64,000 nucleotides of DNA, from contig CP000475.1 in the NCBI GenBank assembly GCA_000014925.1, positions 248,001-312,000 on the forward strand. Direction: 5' to 3'. Below the pieces are notes generated by a model. The model was not told the DNA's origin. It saw only the letters and a program-made list of their open reading frames with translations, and searched no databases. This document shows, piece by piece, positions 16,677-25,692 of the stretch. Position numbers and translations under genes: made by a program. This DNA comes from Paenarthrobacter aurescens TC1. GTDB taxonomy: Bacteria > Actinomycetota > Actinomycetes > Actinomycetales > Micrococcaceae. Each line of letters begins with the position of its first letter. Within the stretch, counting starts at the first letter, position 1.

Positions 16677-17645
16677 TCAATTTATGGATGCCACAAGCTT
16701 GAGTGCTTTTACGATTGGTGCGATGTCAGCGATTCCCTGTCCGGCGATATCGAAGGCTGCACCGTGCCCGACACTGGAAAACACGATCTCCTGGCCGATA
16801 CACAGGGCGCTCGATTCTCGCCCTCCCAGAAGCTTGATCGGTCCGTGTCCCTGATCGTGAAACATCGCCACGAAGCCGTCATATGACGCCCTGTCGGCCA
16901 GTAAGACGTCACAGCCGGTGGGTCCCACCACAGCCAGGCCTTCTCGTGCCAGCTTCTCGACGACCGGCGCGACGATGCGTGCATCTTCGTCTCCGAACAG
17001 TCCACCCTCACCGGCATGTGGATTTATTCCGAAGACCCCTATTCTGGGCCGTTCGATTCCAAGCTTCTTCAAAGTAGCGTCTGTCGCTCGAATAGCCGCT
17101 TCCACTGACCTCGGATTGAGAAGTTGTAACGCCTCGGACACGCTGCAGTGCAGCGTCACATGCGTGATCCTCAGGTCGTCAATTATCAACATCAGGAACA
17201 CCGGCAAATGGTCCCCGGATGATGCGCTCAGCAGTGAGGGATAGCCTGAGAAGACGATGCCGGCGGAATTAATTGCCGTTTCGGAATGGGGCGCAGCGAC
17301 GATCGCTGAGCCGAAACCGTGTCTCAGCGACTTAACCGCGGTCTTCACGTATTCGACGGTAGCCCGTCCCGCGGCTGCGCAAACCCTTCCCGGCTTGAAC
17401 TCAGCCGGCGGCATCGCGTCAACGGGCAGGAGGTCGACAGTGTGCATGATCGGTTCCGCTGTCCCGATTGTTTCCCTGATCGACAAGCCGAAACGGGAGG
17501 CGTAATGGGCCACCACGAATCGGTCGCCAACCACCACGGGAGGCTCTGAACCTTGTGCCTGCATTTCGGCGGCGGCTCTCACCGCCAGTTCTGGCCCTAT
17601 TCCATTCGGATCTCCGATAGGCAGCAGAGTCCTTGCTCGGCTCAT
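16677..17645 (-). CDS. tphB: PdxA-family dihydrodiol dehydrogenase (TphB-like)
   Basis: 322 residues of the PdxA fold: LLPIGDPNGIGPELAVRA at the N-terminus, GINPHAGEGGLFGDED near residues 205-220 and MFHDQGHGPIKLLG near 262-275. These contain the metal-binding histidines and aspartates. PdxA makes a pyridoxine precursor, but homologues located between dioxygenase genes (TphB) oxidise the cis-dihydrodiol carboxylate to protocatechuate with loss of CO2. Its start overlaps the beta-subunit stop by 4 bp. Context strongly favours the catabolic role. Confidence 0.82.
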   Translation of the reverse strand: MSRARTLLPIGDPNGIGPELAVRAAAEMQAQGSEPPVVVGDRFVVAHYASRFGLSIRETIGTAEPIMHTVDLLPVDAMPPAEFKPGRVCAAAGRATVEYVKTAVKSLRHGFGSAIVAAPHSETAINSAGIVFSGYPSLLSASSGDHLPVFLMLIIDDLRITHVTLHCSVSEALQLLNPRSVEAAIRATDATLKKLGIERPRIGVFGINPHAGEGGLFGDEDARIVAPVVEKLAREGLAVVGPTGCDVLLADRASYDGFVAMFHDQGHGPIKLLGGRESSALCIGQEIVFSSVGHGAAFDIAGQGIADIAPIVKALKLVASIN

Positions 17646-18136
17646 ATCGGGAAGGCGATTAGCGTGTCAATCGTATTGCTATCACACACGACAAGCCGCT
17701 GGGAAAACATCGGCTGTTCATCGGCGTACTCGATCAGATCAACATACTTTCCCGTCGCAAAAAGCTCTGTCTGAGCTCCGTTCGTAACGCGAATAACTGT
17801 GAAGGTAGTCTCCGTGTGAATACCGCCGGATTCCGAAAGACGCCGAACCTGCGGAATCCCCAAGATATGCCGATAGGAGTGGCTCTCATAGATGTTAGCT
17901 TCGCGCAAGGCTGAAACCCTGTCGGCTAACATGGCGCGTGAGTCTGCCCAGATGACCCCTGCCTCCATGTGGGCGGCATAATTTTCCGCGTTAGTTACCA
18001 TATAGTTGCACTTCTCCAAGAAGTACGCGGGCCATTCTTCGAGCCTGTCCTCATCGATGCAGTTGGCGTAGCTCGCCTGTAACTGCATGATTCCGAATAT
18101 CTTGTCTTTGTTGACATCGCTGATGGAGGCGATCAT
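17642..18136 (-). CDS. tphA3: Aromatic-ring dioxygenase small (beta) subunit, TphA3-like
   Basis: 164 residues. Ring-hydroxylating beta-subunit fold (NTF2-like): LQASYANCIDEDRLEEWPAY near the start, YMVTNAENY in the middle and an ATGKYVDLIE strand near the end. It has no catalytic metal and structurally supports the alpha subunit in an alpha3-beta3 enzyme. The gene starts 1 bp after the alpha stop and overlaps the next gene by 4 bp. Confidence 0.87.
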   Translation of the reverse strand: MIASISDVNKDKIFGIMQLQASYANCIDEDRLEEWPAYFLEKCNYMVTNAENYAAHMEAGVIWADSRAMLADRVSALREANIYESHSYRHILGIPQVRRLSESGGIHTETTFTVIRVTNGAQTELFATGKYVDLIEYADEQPMFSQRLVVCDSNTIDTLIAFPI

Positions 18137-18137
18137 T

Positions 18138-19409
18138 TCAGTTTTCCTCGCTCTGTTCCCAGTCGTCGAGACCCATCTGGTTTCTATATTTCATCCAGAA
18201 GGCCCTGATTGAGGCTTCGGTAATGCGGACGTCACTTGAGCTAGTGTCGGAGCCGCCCATCTCGACAACGGCCGACTGATCCGGAGCACCTGCGATTCCC
18301 CGCTGTACGAAGCCGCCGACGCAACCGTCTTCCATGGAGACGTAACCGCCTGGCCCTACGAGGTTGGACTGCTTCATTCTGATTTTCCGCTGTGCCGCCG
18401 TATCAGAATCGAAACCGAGATATGTCCAGTTCAAATTCGTTCTCTCGACATTGACTGGTAGCACTTGACGAACAGCGATCGAATTCTGGATCTGCTGGAG
18501 GACGAAACCTGGGTAGACGGACAGGATCTGAAGGGTTATGTCGTCATCGAATTCCTTGAAACCCTCCAGGATCGTCTCATCGGCCAATCGGTATTCACTG
18601 TCTGATCTGATTTGCTGGTCGGCGTAGATGGTGTCCGCACTTGAGGTGCGGTCAATTTCGGAGTAGCTCACATGGCATCCGCCATCTTCAGACACGATGA
18701 TTCCCCCACGCTGTGACAGCTTGTTGAGCTCAAAAGTTGTGAAGAAGAGGTGAAGAATCGAGGCGTGGTATGAGTCCTTGACATTTTCCATGTAGAGCTT
18801 CCAGTTGTTGGGGATTGCTTGCGTAAAGCGCCCCAAGATAACCGGATTCCTGTCATTCAAAACCCGTTTTATTCTGTCCGCAACTTCATCGCCGAGGTAA
18901 TCTTCCAGGTCGGGTGTGTCTTCGGAAAACGTTCCAAACACCAGGCCGGCGATAGTTTCGATTCGAAGCTTACGAGGTCCGTGCGCTTCGAGGCAGAAAT
19001 TCGCGGGCATTCCGCCCTCTCCCCGGACTCCGTCCTTGAACGCAACGCCAGTCAGGTCGCCCTGCAGGTTGTACGTCCAAGCGTGGTAAACGCAGGTGAA
19101 GTCTTTTGCCTCGCCACGCTTGTCCAGGGCAAGAAGAGCCCCTCGGTGTGCGCATCGGTTTTCAAAGGCGTAAAGCTCACCGTCCCGGTCTCGGGTAACG
19201 ATGACGGGGGTGTTCCCGACAAACGTGGAGCAGTAGCTGCCGGAAGTGGACAGTTCCGACTCCAGACACAGGTAGTTCCAGTTCGGGCCGCGGAAGATCT
19301 TTTCCTGTTCGAGGTCGTAGACGTCGGTTCTTTGGAAGATCCAATAAGGAACACGGGTCAGCGTGTTCTCCCAGGCTGGGAGTTCTTGAGGCAATGCTTC
19401 AGTGCTCAT
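18138..19409 (-). CDS. tphA2: Rieske dioxygenase large (alpha) subunit, terephthalate-dioxygenase type
   Basis: 423 residues. Rieske 2Fe-2S site C86-x-H88...C106-xx-H109 ([14 protein letters not shown]). Mononuclear iron region [12 protein letters not shown] (about 209-220), with the bridging Asp and the two His ligands. Segments such as [22 protein letters not shown] and [20 protein letters not shown] closely follow TphA2 as I remember it. With a beta subunit, TphB-like dehydrogenase and reductase in the same order as Comamonas tphA2A3BA1, the best inference is 1,2-dihydroxylation of terephthalate or a close para-substituted benzoate. A divergent IclR gene and a shared operator suggest induction by the substrate. 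The coding sequence is more AT-rich than the ABC genes, suggesting separate acquisition. Confidence 0.87.
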   Translation of the reverse strand: MSTEALPQELPAWENTLTRVPYWIFQRTDVYDLEQEKIFRGPNWNYLCLESELSTSGSYCSTFVGNTPVIVTRDRDGELYAFENRCAHRGALLALDKRGEAKDFTCVYHAWTYNLQGDLTGVAFKDGVRGEGGMPANFCLEAHGPRKLRIETIAGLVFGTFSEDTPDLEDYLGDEVADRIKRVLNDRNPVILGRFTQAIPNNWKLYMENVKDSYHASILHLFFTTFELNKLSQRGGIIVSEDGGCHVSYSEIDRTSSADTIYADQQIRSDSEYRLADETILEGFKEFDDDITLQILSVYPGFVLQQIQNSIAVRQVLPVNVERTNLNWTYLGFDSDTAAQRKIRMKQSNLVGPGGYVSMEDGCVGGFVQRGIAGAPDQSAVVEMGGSDTSSSDVRITEASIRAFWMKYRNQMGLDDWEQSEEN

Positions 19410-19449
19410 CTTCCACCTCTGCTAGATGATGATTCCATCTGATAGTATC

Positions 19450-19464
19450 TTTCGGTTACCGAAA
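19450..19464. promoter_or_regulatory. IclR-type operator in the tph/iclR divergent promoter
   Basis: TTTCGGTTACCGAAA is a perfect palindrome around a central T, followed at 19475-19484 by a related TTTCTCGAAA. A one-mismatch copy (TTTCGCTTACCGAAA) lies at 23073-23087 before the binding-protein gene. Two sites in the two promoters of one pathway support it as the recognition sequence of the IclR regulator encoded at 19508. Confidence 0.65.
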
Positions 19465-19507
19465 ACAGATATCGTTTCTCGAAATAATCTATGCGTGGAG
19501 GATCTAA

Positions 19508-20293
19508 GTGTCAAGAGGTGCAGGGGGCAACTACGTTGGAAAGCCGAACGAAGCTATGGCGGGGCTGGCCAAAGGGCTTGCAATTCTGGAGGGTTTCGAC
19601 AAGTCCCGGCCCAGGATGACAATTTCCCAGGCTGCTGAGTTTGCAGATGTGTCTCCGGCAGCCGCTCGGCGTTGCCTGCTGACCCTTTTGGATGCCGGCT
19701 ACGTCTCCCATGACGGAAAATACTTTCAACCCACTCCCCGAATGGTTCGACTGGGCAGAGCGTATCTGGGCACGTCGCCGTTGGCGTTGCACGCTCAGAC
19801 GTACCTTGACCAAGCGCGGGATGTACTTGATGAGGCGGTCTCCCTCGCAGTTTGGGATGAGGGGCAGTGCCTTTTCGTGGCACGGGCCGGCGCCTCGCAA
19901 ATCGTGTCCACAGATATCGCTGTTGGTGTGCGTCTACCTGCCCATGCTTCCGCAACTGGACGTGCGCTGCTATCTGCGCTAAAAGAAGAAGAAGAGATCA
20001 GGAGTTTTTTTCAGCGTTATCCGCCCGTTCAATTAACTCCTTCTACAATCACTGATGTAGACGCGCTAACCCACATTGTTCAGCGTGCTGGAGAGCTGGG
20101 CTATGCCACCAGCGCCGAGGAGTTGGAACTGGGCATGCACTCGCTGGCCGTCCCCGTTGCGGATTCACGGGGTGCTTGCGTTGCGACCATAAGCGTTAGC
20201 GCGTTCACCGGCCGTATCGGTATCGACGAGCTCGTGGACAAGGCGCTGCCCATACTAAGGCTGGCGGCGGAAGGACTTGGTAAGACCCTATAA
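19508..20293 (+). CDS. IclR-family transcriptional regulator (TphR/PcaR-like)
   Basis: 261 residues from GTG 19508 with GGAGG 7 bp before. N-terminal winged HTH (MTISQAAEFADVSPAAARRCLLTLL, of which AEFADVSPAAARRCL is the recognition part; about 38-60) and a C-terminal IclR effector domain with LPAHASATGRALLSAL (about 144-159) and LAVPVADSRGACVATISVS. It is divergent from the dioxygenase operon with a 98-bp gap. IclR members of this branch activate aromatic catabolic operons when bound to the pathway substrate. Confidence 0.9.
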   Translation: MSRGAGGNYVGKPNEAMAGLAKGLAILEGFDKSRPRMTISQAAEFADVSPAAARRCLLTLLDAGYVSHDGKYFQPTPRMVRLGRAYLGTSPLALHAQTYLDQARDVLDEAVSLAVWDEGQCLFVARAGASQIVSTDIAVGVRLPAHASATGRALLSALKEEEEIRSFFQRYPPVQLTPSTITDVDALTHIVQRAGELGYATSAEELELGMHSLAVPVADSRGACVATISVSAFTGRIGIDELVDKALPILRLAAEGLGKTL

Positions 20294-20411
20294 ACCCGGG
20301 GGCAAGTCACGGTACGAGCGCAGCGCATCCACTGCTGCGTCACAGGCAGTGGGAGTGAAAGTACGTTGTCACCATTTGTTGGGGGTAGCTATTTCGCGTG
20401 TATTTATGGGG

Positions 20412-21824
20412 CTAGCCGGTTTCTAAGCGCAGCTCGAGTGCGGCTGCGGCGGCCAGCAGCTGTCGCTCGCAGCCTGGCTTACCCACGAGCTGAACGCCGC
20501 ACGGCATGTGTGCGCCGTTTACCACGACGGGAACGTTGATTGCGGGCAAATCCAATAAACTCCACGGTACGGTCATGGATTTGAGCGCCTCTCGAGTGCT
20601 CGTCCAACCATTCTCGCCTTGCAGCTCCCGCTGACCGATTAGGGGAGCCTCGATGGGAACTGTCGGCATAACCAAGAGATCTATTGATGACAGTTTGGCT
20701 AAGACCTGTTCACGAAGCCGATCACGAGTTTGCATCGCCAAGACATATTCCCAGCCCGAGACCTCGGAAGCCGCACGTAGCTGTCGGAGTATCTCTGGGT
20801 CGAAAAGATCAGGGGCGCTCTCGACGCGGTCCTGGTGCAGAGCATAGGCTTCGGCTGACTGGATAGCTTGATGGACCCGTCCACATTCATCAACTTCAGG
20901 AATCGGGACCTCGACTGTCACCGCACCGGAGTCAACCAACGCACTTACTGCTATTTGAAGTGCTTCAATCTGGTGATATGAGACGCGCTCTGTTAGTGCA
21001 CATTTAACCTCGCCGACGCGTAGAAGAGGAGATTGCGTAGGACTGTTGGGAACGCGAAGTGGCAGCCAAGGACCGGTAACTCCTGTATGGTCTGGGCGGG
21101 AAACCATCGCCCGCCAAAGAAGGGCGGTGTCTGTGACGGATCCTGCCATTGGGCCGATCACGTCTAACGTCCGTGACAGTGGAAAGACGCCCGCAGGACT
21201 AACCGTGCCTGAGGTCGGCCGCATTCCAACGACTCCACAGAGTGAGGCCGGAATACGTACGGAGCCCGCTGTATCGGTGCCAATCGCTATTGGAAGCAGC
21301 CCCGCGGCGACGGCAGCTGCAGAACCACTACTTGAACCGCCTGTGACTCGGGAGATGTCGTTCGGGTTCAGGGCTGGACCAGTAACGGCAATGTCCCCAG
21401 TCGGTCCGTACGCGAACTCGTGGGCATGTGTTTTTCCAATGATTACTGCTCCTGCGCTGCGTAACGAAGTCACGACAGCTGCATCGGTATTGGGGACGTG
21501 CCCCGCGAAGTGCTTTGATCCCATGCCAGTCATCAGGCCCGCAGTGGAAATAATGTCTTTGACCCCTACCGGAACGCCGTGCAAAGGTCCACGATCGCAC
21601 CCGGAGGAAAGTTCCGCATCGGCTTGTTCCGCAGCTCGTCTTGCGCCCTTCTCATCCAACGTAACGAAACAATTTATCCGTGGACCGAATTCACGAGCGG
21701 CGTTAAGTGCTCGTTCTGTAAGTTCTCCGGAGGTCACCTTGCCCTGCCGGAGATTGTCGGCAAGGTCGGTGACACTTACGCTCTGAAATGGGCCAGCGTC
21801 TCTAAGCGATGCAGCTTTTTTCAT
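20412..21824 (-). CDS. Amidase (amidase-signature family)
   Basis: 470 residues from ATG 21824, supported by GGGAGAAGA immediately upstream; an in-frame extension to 21902 has no ribosome site. The Ser-cisSer-Lys triad is visible: Lys in VPVGVKDIIS, the Ser pair in VTGGSSSGSAAAVAAG and the GTDTAGSVRIPASLCG segment. It hydrolyses an amide to acid and ammonia in the cytoplasm. Placed between the regulator and the binding lipoprotein of an aromatic-acid cluster, it may release the aromatic acid from its amide. The specificity cannot be read from sequence. Confidence 0.88.
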   Translation of the reverse strand: MKKAASLRDAGPFQSVSVTDLADNLRQGKVTSGELTERALNAAREFGPRINCFVTLDEKGARRAAEQADAELSSGCDRGPLHGVPVGVKDIISTAGLMTGMGSKHFAGHVPNTDAAVVTSLRSAGAVIIGKTHAHEFAYGPTGDIAVTGPALNPNDISRVTGGSSSGSAAAVAAGLLPIAIGTDTAGSVRIPASLCGVVGMRPTSGTVSPAGVFPLSRTLDVIGPMAGSVTDTALLWRAMVSRPDHTGVTGPWLPLRVPNSPTQSPLLRVGEVKCALTERVSYHQIEALQIAVSALVDSGAVTVEVPIPEVDECGRVHQAIQSAEAYALHQDRVESAPDLFDPEILRQLRAASEVSGWEYVLAMQTRDRLREQVLAKLSSIDLLVMPTVPIEAPLIGQRELQGENGWTSTREALKSMTVPWSLLDLPAINVPVVVNGAHMPCGVQLVGKPGCERQLLAAAAALELRLETG

Positions 21825-22054
21825 TCTTCTCCCTGACGTCCAGAGGTATTCGATTATTAGCAGGGCAGGCCCGAAGTTTCGGGTGGATCCTGACGAAGGC
21901 ACCTGCTCAAAGAGGTTGGGTCGAGAATCGTTTTACCAACCCGACTAACATGCTGGGCCCATGTGGCCACGCTGAGTACTAGGCCTTCGCCGGGGCACGA
22001 CATCTGTAGAACACGTAGTTGGAAGGGAATCCTGCTCCAACGTTTTGGTTGGCT

Positions 22055-23023
22055 TCACTCTTGAATAAGCGTGGAGACGTCGATTTTGTTTTGCAAAGTA
22101 CCGTACTTAAGGGCGGCGTCGGCGAGTTTCTGCAGAATTTCTTCGTTAAACTCCGTGGGATACTTATTCAGCGTCATTTCTGCTCGTAGCCCGGCATCGA
22201 TCTTGGTGTAGGTCCCGACAATTTCCCTGACAGCATCTGGATTCGAACTAGCAAACTCGTGCGATTTATGCATGGCCCGAGTGAAACGCTCAACAATATC
22301 CGGATTCTCTTCTGCAAATTTGGAGGTTGTGAAATACGCTTCAATGGGCGTAGCGGGATCGAAGTCGGCATAGTTATAAGTGACAGCTCGGCTGCCGCTC
22401 TTTAGTGCTGACGTAAGAAAGGGTTCTGCCACCCAGGCAGCGTCAACGTTGCCGCTCTCCAAGGCGGCCTCAGCTTCAGGAAAAGGGACTTCCACGAAGT
22501 CGATGGTTGATGGATCGCCCCCGTCTTCTTCGACAACGGCGCTGATTGTGGTGTCACCGATATTGCTCAGTGTATTCACCGAAATTGTTTTTCCTGATAG
22601 ATCTGCCGGGGTGGAAATAGGCGATTCTTTCGGAACGATGACGGCGGTGGCGTCTTTATTCGGATCTCCGCTGCTGGCCGAACCCGGTGCTACGATTTCT
22701 AGGTCCAAGCCCTGGTCTGCTGCAACCAGAAGAGAAACGATATTGCTGTCCGCGAAATCAAAGTTTCCCGATACTACTGCCGGCACGGCTGCTGCTCCAC
22801 CTACTGTGTTCTGGATTTCTAGTTCCAGACCCTCTTCCTCAAAAAAACCCTCTTGCTGTCCCAAGTAAATGGGCGCGTTGCTGGAAATCGGGATTACGCC
22901 GACAGTTATTTTGTCCGACCCGCTCCCGCTCGAAACAGGTTCTGCTCCGGATTCAGCCCCACAGGCGGTCAGCAGTGTAATTGCTCCGGCAACGGACAGA
23001 ACACGTAATGGTCGGATTTTCAT
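22055..23023 (-). CDS. ABC transporter substrate-binding lipoprotein (SsuA/NMT1 type)
   Basis: 322 residues from ATG 23023. Lipoprotein signal: basic MKIRPLRVL, hydrophobic stretch and lipobox LLTACG, with Cys about residue 20. The mature part has the NMT1/SsuA pattern: ITVGVIPISSNAPIYLG, GQQEGFFEEEGLELEI, a DFADSNIVSLL segment and VDAAWVAEPFLTSAL. It captures the solute outside the membrane for the permease pair at 13.6-15.2 kb. An IclR-type operator lies 50 bp upstream. A TTG at 23041 is an alternative start, but it would add six residues before an already good signal peptide. Confidence 0.9.
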   Translation of the reverse strand: MKIRPLRVLSVAGAITLLTACGAESGAEPVSSGSGSDKITVGVIPISSNAPIYLGQQEGFFEEEGLELEIQNTVGGAAAVPAVVSGNFDFADSNIVSLLVAADQGLDLEIVAPGSASSGDPNKDATAVIVPKESPISTPADLSGKTISVNTLSNIGDTTISAVVEEDGGDPSTIDFVEVPFPEAEAALESGNVDAAWVAEPFLTSALKSGSRAVTYNYADFDPATPIEAYFTTSKFAEENPDIVERFTRAMHKSHEFASSNPDAVREIVGTYTKIDAGLRAEMTLNKYPTEFNEEILQKLADAALKYGTLQNKIDVSTLIQE

Positions 23024-23072
23024 AGGAACATAACTCCTCAAGTCTTATGGGCGGCTGGCTACAAATCCCTAT

Positions 23073-23087
23073 TTTCGCTTACCGAAA
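23073..23087. promoter_or_regulatory. Second IclR-type operator
   Basis: TTTCGCTTACCGAAA differs by one base from the palindrome at 19450-19464. It sits upstream of the binding-protein gene, where a repressor or activator would act. Confidence 0.6.
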
Positions 23088-24508
23088 ACGTTGGCGCGAT
23101 TTCGAAACCCTGTTTGGGATGCTATCCGCGTCTTATAAGTTCGTCAATCGTTCACGGTGGCCTCATGGAAGCCCTCGCCTAGCCGGATATGTTGCCTCGT
23201 TTGAAAACCTCCGCGTAACGGCGCGGTTTCGGTGTAGATCGCGGGTTGCGCGAATGCCTGAATCTATGGAGCTAACGCGGGCCCAGCGGTAAGCCTTGTC
23301 TCTAGACTGCTGATCAGTCCGGGACATAGTCCGGACGAGTTGGTTGAACTGACCTATTGGCGCCGCTTCTATGCCCTGGGTGCACTAAGAGCCTATGGTC
23401 CTGAAAATCGTCAGGTCCAGAGCCGTATCTGCTGCCGCCATGGACCAAGTGCTGGGCAGTGCTTTGGGCACCGGTGGCAAGCAGCTGGGGCCACGGCCGG
23501 CCTGCTGATGCGGATGAGCGCAGCGATGATCGACCGCGAACTGGCCAGCGACCGGGCGTAACTGAACCCCGAGGGAGCTCGCATATCAAGTCAGGCAAAC
23601 TGTTCAAATCCCATGCGGCTATTGCATAGAAGGGCGCAGCGCCGAGATGCATTATGGGGGCCGACCGTACTAGATGGGCGGTATCGTCCTCAAGCACGGA
23701 GCCCGGGCAGGGATAGTTTCGAAAAAGGAGGTGCCCTGCCTACGGGCTACTGCGCGGACTCGGTCACCGACCTCGAGGTGCACCTGACAGACTTGGAAAT
23801 CAAAGCCATAGAAGCCACGCACGCCTCCGATGCCTGCCGGCTAATGAGCAACGGTTATCGATCGCATGATCCACCCGTAGAAAAGCTGGGGCTTTTTATT
23901 TCTCAGGAGTGAACCGCGACACCTCTTTGGCTGCTCTCACTCACGCTTCTGCTCCCATTCCGCCGCGGGCCAAACAGTGCCACGGCCAACCTGAAGTACG
24001 AATAGGCCGTTGGCCGTCATCTCAACAATGGATCGTTTGCTGAGATCCTTGCAGTACCCTGCTCTGACTTTCTCCTCTAACGTCCATCGGACAGAAGAGG
24101 AGCAGCGGGCCCAATGCACGACAACGGGCGCCACATGCCTCTACGCGCACACGCATAACTGATAGCGTGAGCATAAAAGGTCTTTCAAACTTGAACCTGC
24201 TGGCCGCCCTGTTGGGGACGCGGCAAAGCGTGCTGTCCCACCTCGCCAGCCCGTCGCCCTCAAGCGGCACATGCTGGTGCTGGTGTTCCTGCTGCCCTGC
24301 CTAGTTATGACGTGGACGGTGGAACAGTAGCCGTAGAGGTTCTACCCCGCCCCTCGCAGCCCTTTGCCTGTGAGCGTCAGCTCAGACCGGAGCATTGTTA
24401 CAGCTCGCTTTAGCGGCCGCGTTGATGCATAAGCCGATCCTTGTCGTAGAGCGATCCAGGACTCGCAATACGCTTCCCGCGGCGCCATATGGGCTATCGT
24501 CCTAACTT
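23088..24508. other. Gene-poor 1.4-kb stretch between catabolic and defence segments
   Basis: No reading frame here has a convincing start, codon pattern and family match together. Several 60-130-codon open frames exist on both strands, but none is recognisable. One AAAGGAGG at 23725 precedes no good start codon. It looks like decayed DNA at the junction of the catabolic cluster and the defence region. Confidence 0.5.
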
Positions 24509-25351
24509 GTGGCAATGATCGAAAAGTCGGACGAAGGCAAACGCGCTTCGATACCCCTTCCAGACATAGCAGGTGTAGTTAACTTCCTACGCACCATCTC
24601 TGGATTTGCCTTCGCAGTGTTCGCGACCGTAAATCTGGAGACGGCCTATCAGGCTTGGACCGATGGCAAGACATTGGCAGAAGTTAGCATCAAACTGGGC
24701 GCTGTCGGTCGCGGTTGGCTGGTGTTGGTGGTGCTGGCGGTCGTCTACATCTGCCTAGTCGCTCTGGGTAAATACATCGAAGACCGCAGGGACAGAAGTC
24801 TCCTGAATAGCAGCATCCTCGGCAATCAATTCGCCGCAATCACCAATCGTCTTGCCTCCGAAATCGAACTACCGGCCTCGGAACGACGAACAGAACGCAA
24901 GCCGCTTGTTGGCAAGATCCTACAAGCCCTCGTCGACGGGCGAGGCGGTGTGCGAGACGCACGCGCAGTTTTCTACACCTATGACGATTCAAAACCCGAA
25001 CTAAAAGTGTTCGACTATGCGGGACAACGAAATCCAAGTGGTCCGTTCGAAGCTGGAACCGCCAGAGGTGATGCGGCAATTGAATTTGTGACACAAAGCC
25101 CCACCGATGCCGTCGAGTTGATTCGAGAATGCAAAAAAGAAACCCGCGAGGGCTGGAAAGGTAGCGGCCAAGGGTACGACACATACATCTCTGCTGTTGT
25201 AGCGACAACAGAAGGTCCTATAGGGATGCTGTCTTTGGACGCGCCACACGCGGGATCCTTAACTGGCGCAGACAAGAGATACGTTAGGTTGGCAGCGAGC
25301 TTGCTAGCTATTACCTTCACTCCCCGGCGAATTGTCGGACCGGACAAGTAA
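24509..25351 (+). CDS. Membrane protein with C-terminal GAF-like domain
   Basis: 280 residues from GTG 24509 (an ATG lies two codons later). Two transmembrane helices near residues 28-46 (FLRTISGFAFAVFATVN) and 70-90 (GWLVLVVLAVVYICLVAL), then a cytoplasmic GAF-like domain (about 135-275): ARAVFYTYDDSK, FVTQSPTDAVELI, YISAVVATTEGPIGMLSLDA and KRYVRLAASLLAITF. GAF domains bind small ligands; with the membrane anchor this may be a sensor or effector. It is followed 23 bp later by a small basic gene, as the SIR2-GAF gene is at 10.6-12.2 kb, and then by the S8 peptidase locus. No function is assigned. Confidence 0.7.
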   Translation: MAMIEKSDEGKRASIPLPDIAGVVNFLRTISGFAFAVFATVNLETAYQAWTDGKTLAEVSIKLGAVGRGWLVLVVLAVVYICLVALGKYIEDRRDRSLLNSSILGNQFAAITNRLASEIELPASERRTERKPLVGKILQALVDGRGGVRDARAVFYTYDDSKPELKVFDYAGQRNPSGPFEAGTARGDAAIEFVTQSPTDAVELIRECKKETREGWKGSGQGYDTYISAVVATTEGPIGMLSLDAPHAGSLTGADKRYVRLAASLLAITFTPRRIVGPDK

Positions 25352-25374
25352 ACTTATTGGAGGAGGCAGGAACA

Positions 25375-25692
25375 ATGGCACGAAATATGAATCGACCGGC
25401 AAAAGCTGGACGAGGAAAGTCCGTCACGAAGACCGCCAAGTCGGGCTCTGACAGATCCGTTTACCGCATTGCAGGCAGCGGGAAGTTCGAGACGACGGCC
25501 AAAAAGCCTAGGAATACTACGACGCCCCTGTCGGCGTCTTCCGTCTCTCCCGTTCAACAACGGCCCACAGAGATTCCAGATCTATCCGATCCCAATACGT
25601 ATAAGAAACTGCTAGCAGAGGCAGAAGAGGAACTCCGGGAGGATCGGCGGGCGGCTGGCAAGCTCGTACTTCGCTCGCTGTTCGGCCGTTAG
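25375..25692 (+). CDS. Small basic protein, partner of the membrane-GAF gene
   Basis: 105 residues from ATG 25375 with a strong GGAGGAGG 9 bp upstream. The N-terminal half is basic and low complexity (PAKAGRGKSVTKTAKSG), with a central SVYRIAGSGKFETTAKK segment like that of the 59-residue protein at 10577 (VYR...GRYVTKAT). The C-terminal half (DLSDPNTYKKLLAEAEEELR) is an acidic helix. It is cotranscribed with the GAF protein. Function unknown. Confidence 0.68.
   Translation: MARNMNRPAKAGRGKSVTKTAKSGSDRSVYRIAGSGKFETTAKKPRNTTTPLSASSVSPVQQRPTEIPDLSDPNTYKKLLAEAEEELREDRRAAGKLVLRSLFGR

Noticed and set aside
23313..23912. Several short open frames in the 23-24.5 kb gap
   Set aside because: No consistent codon pattern, start signal or family match on either strand.
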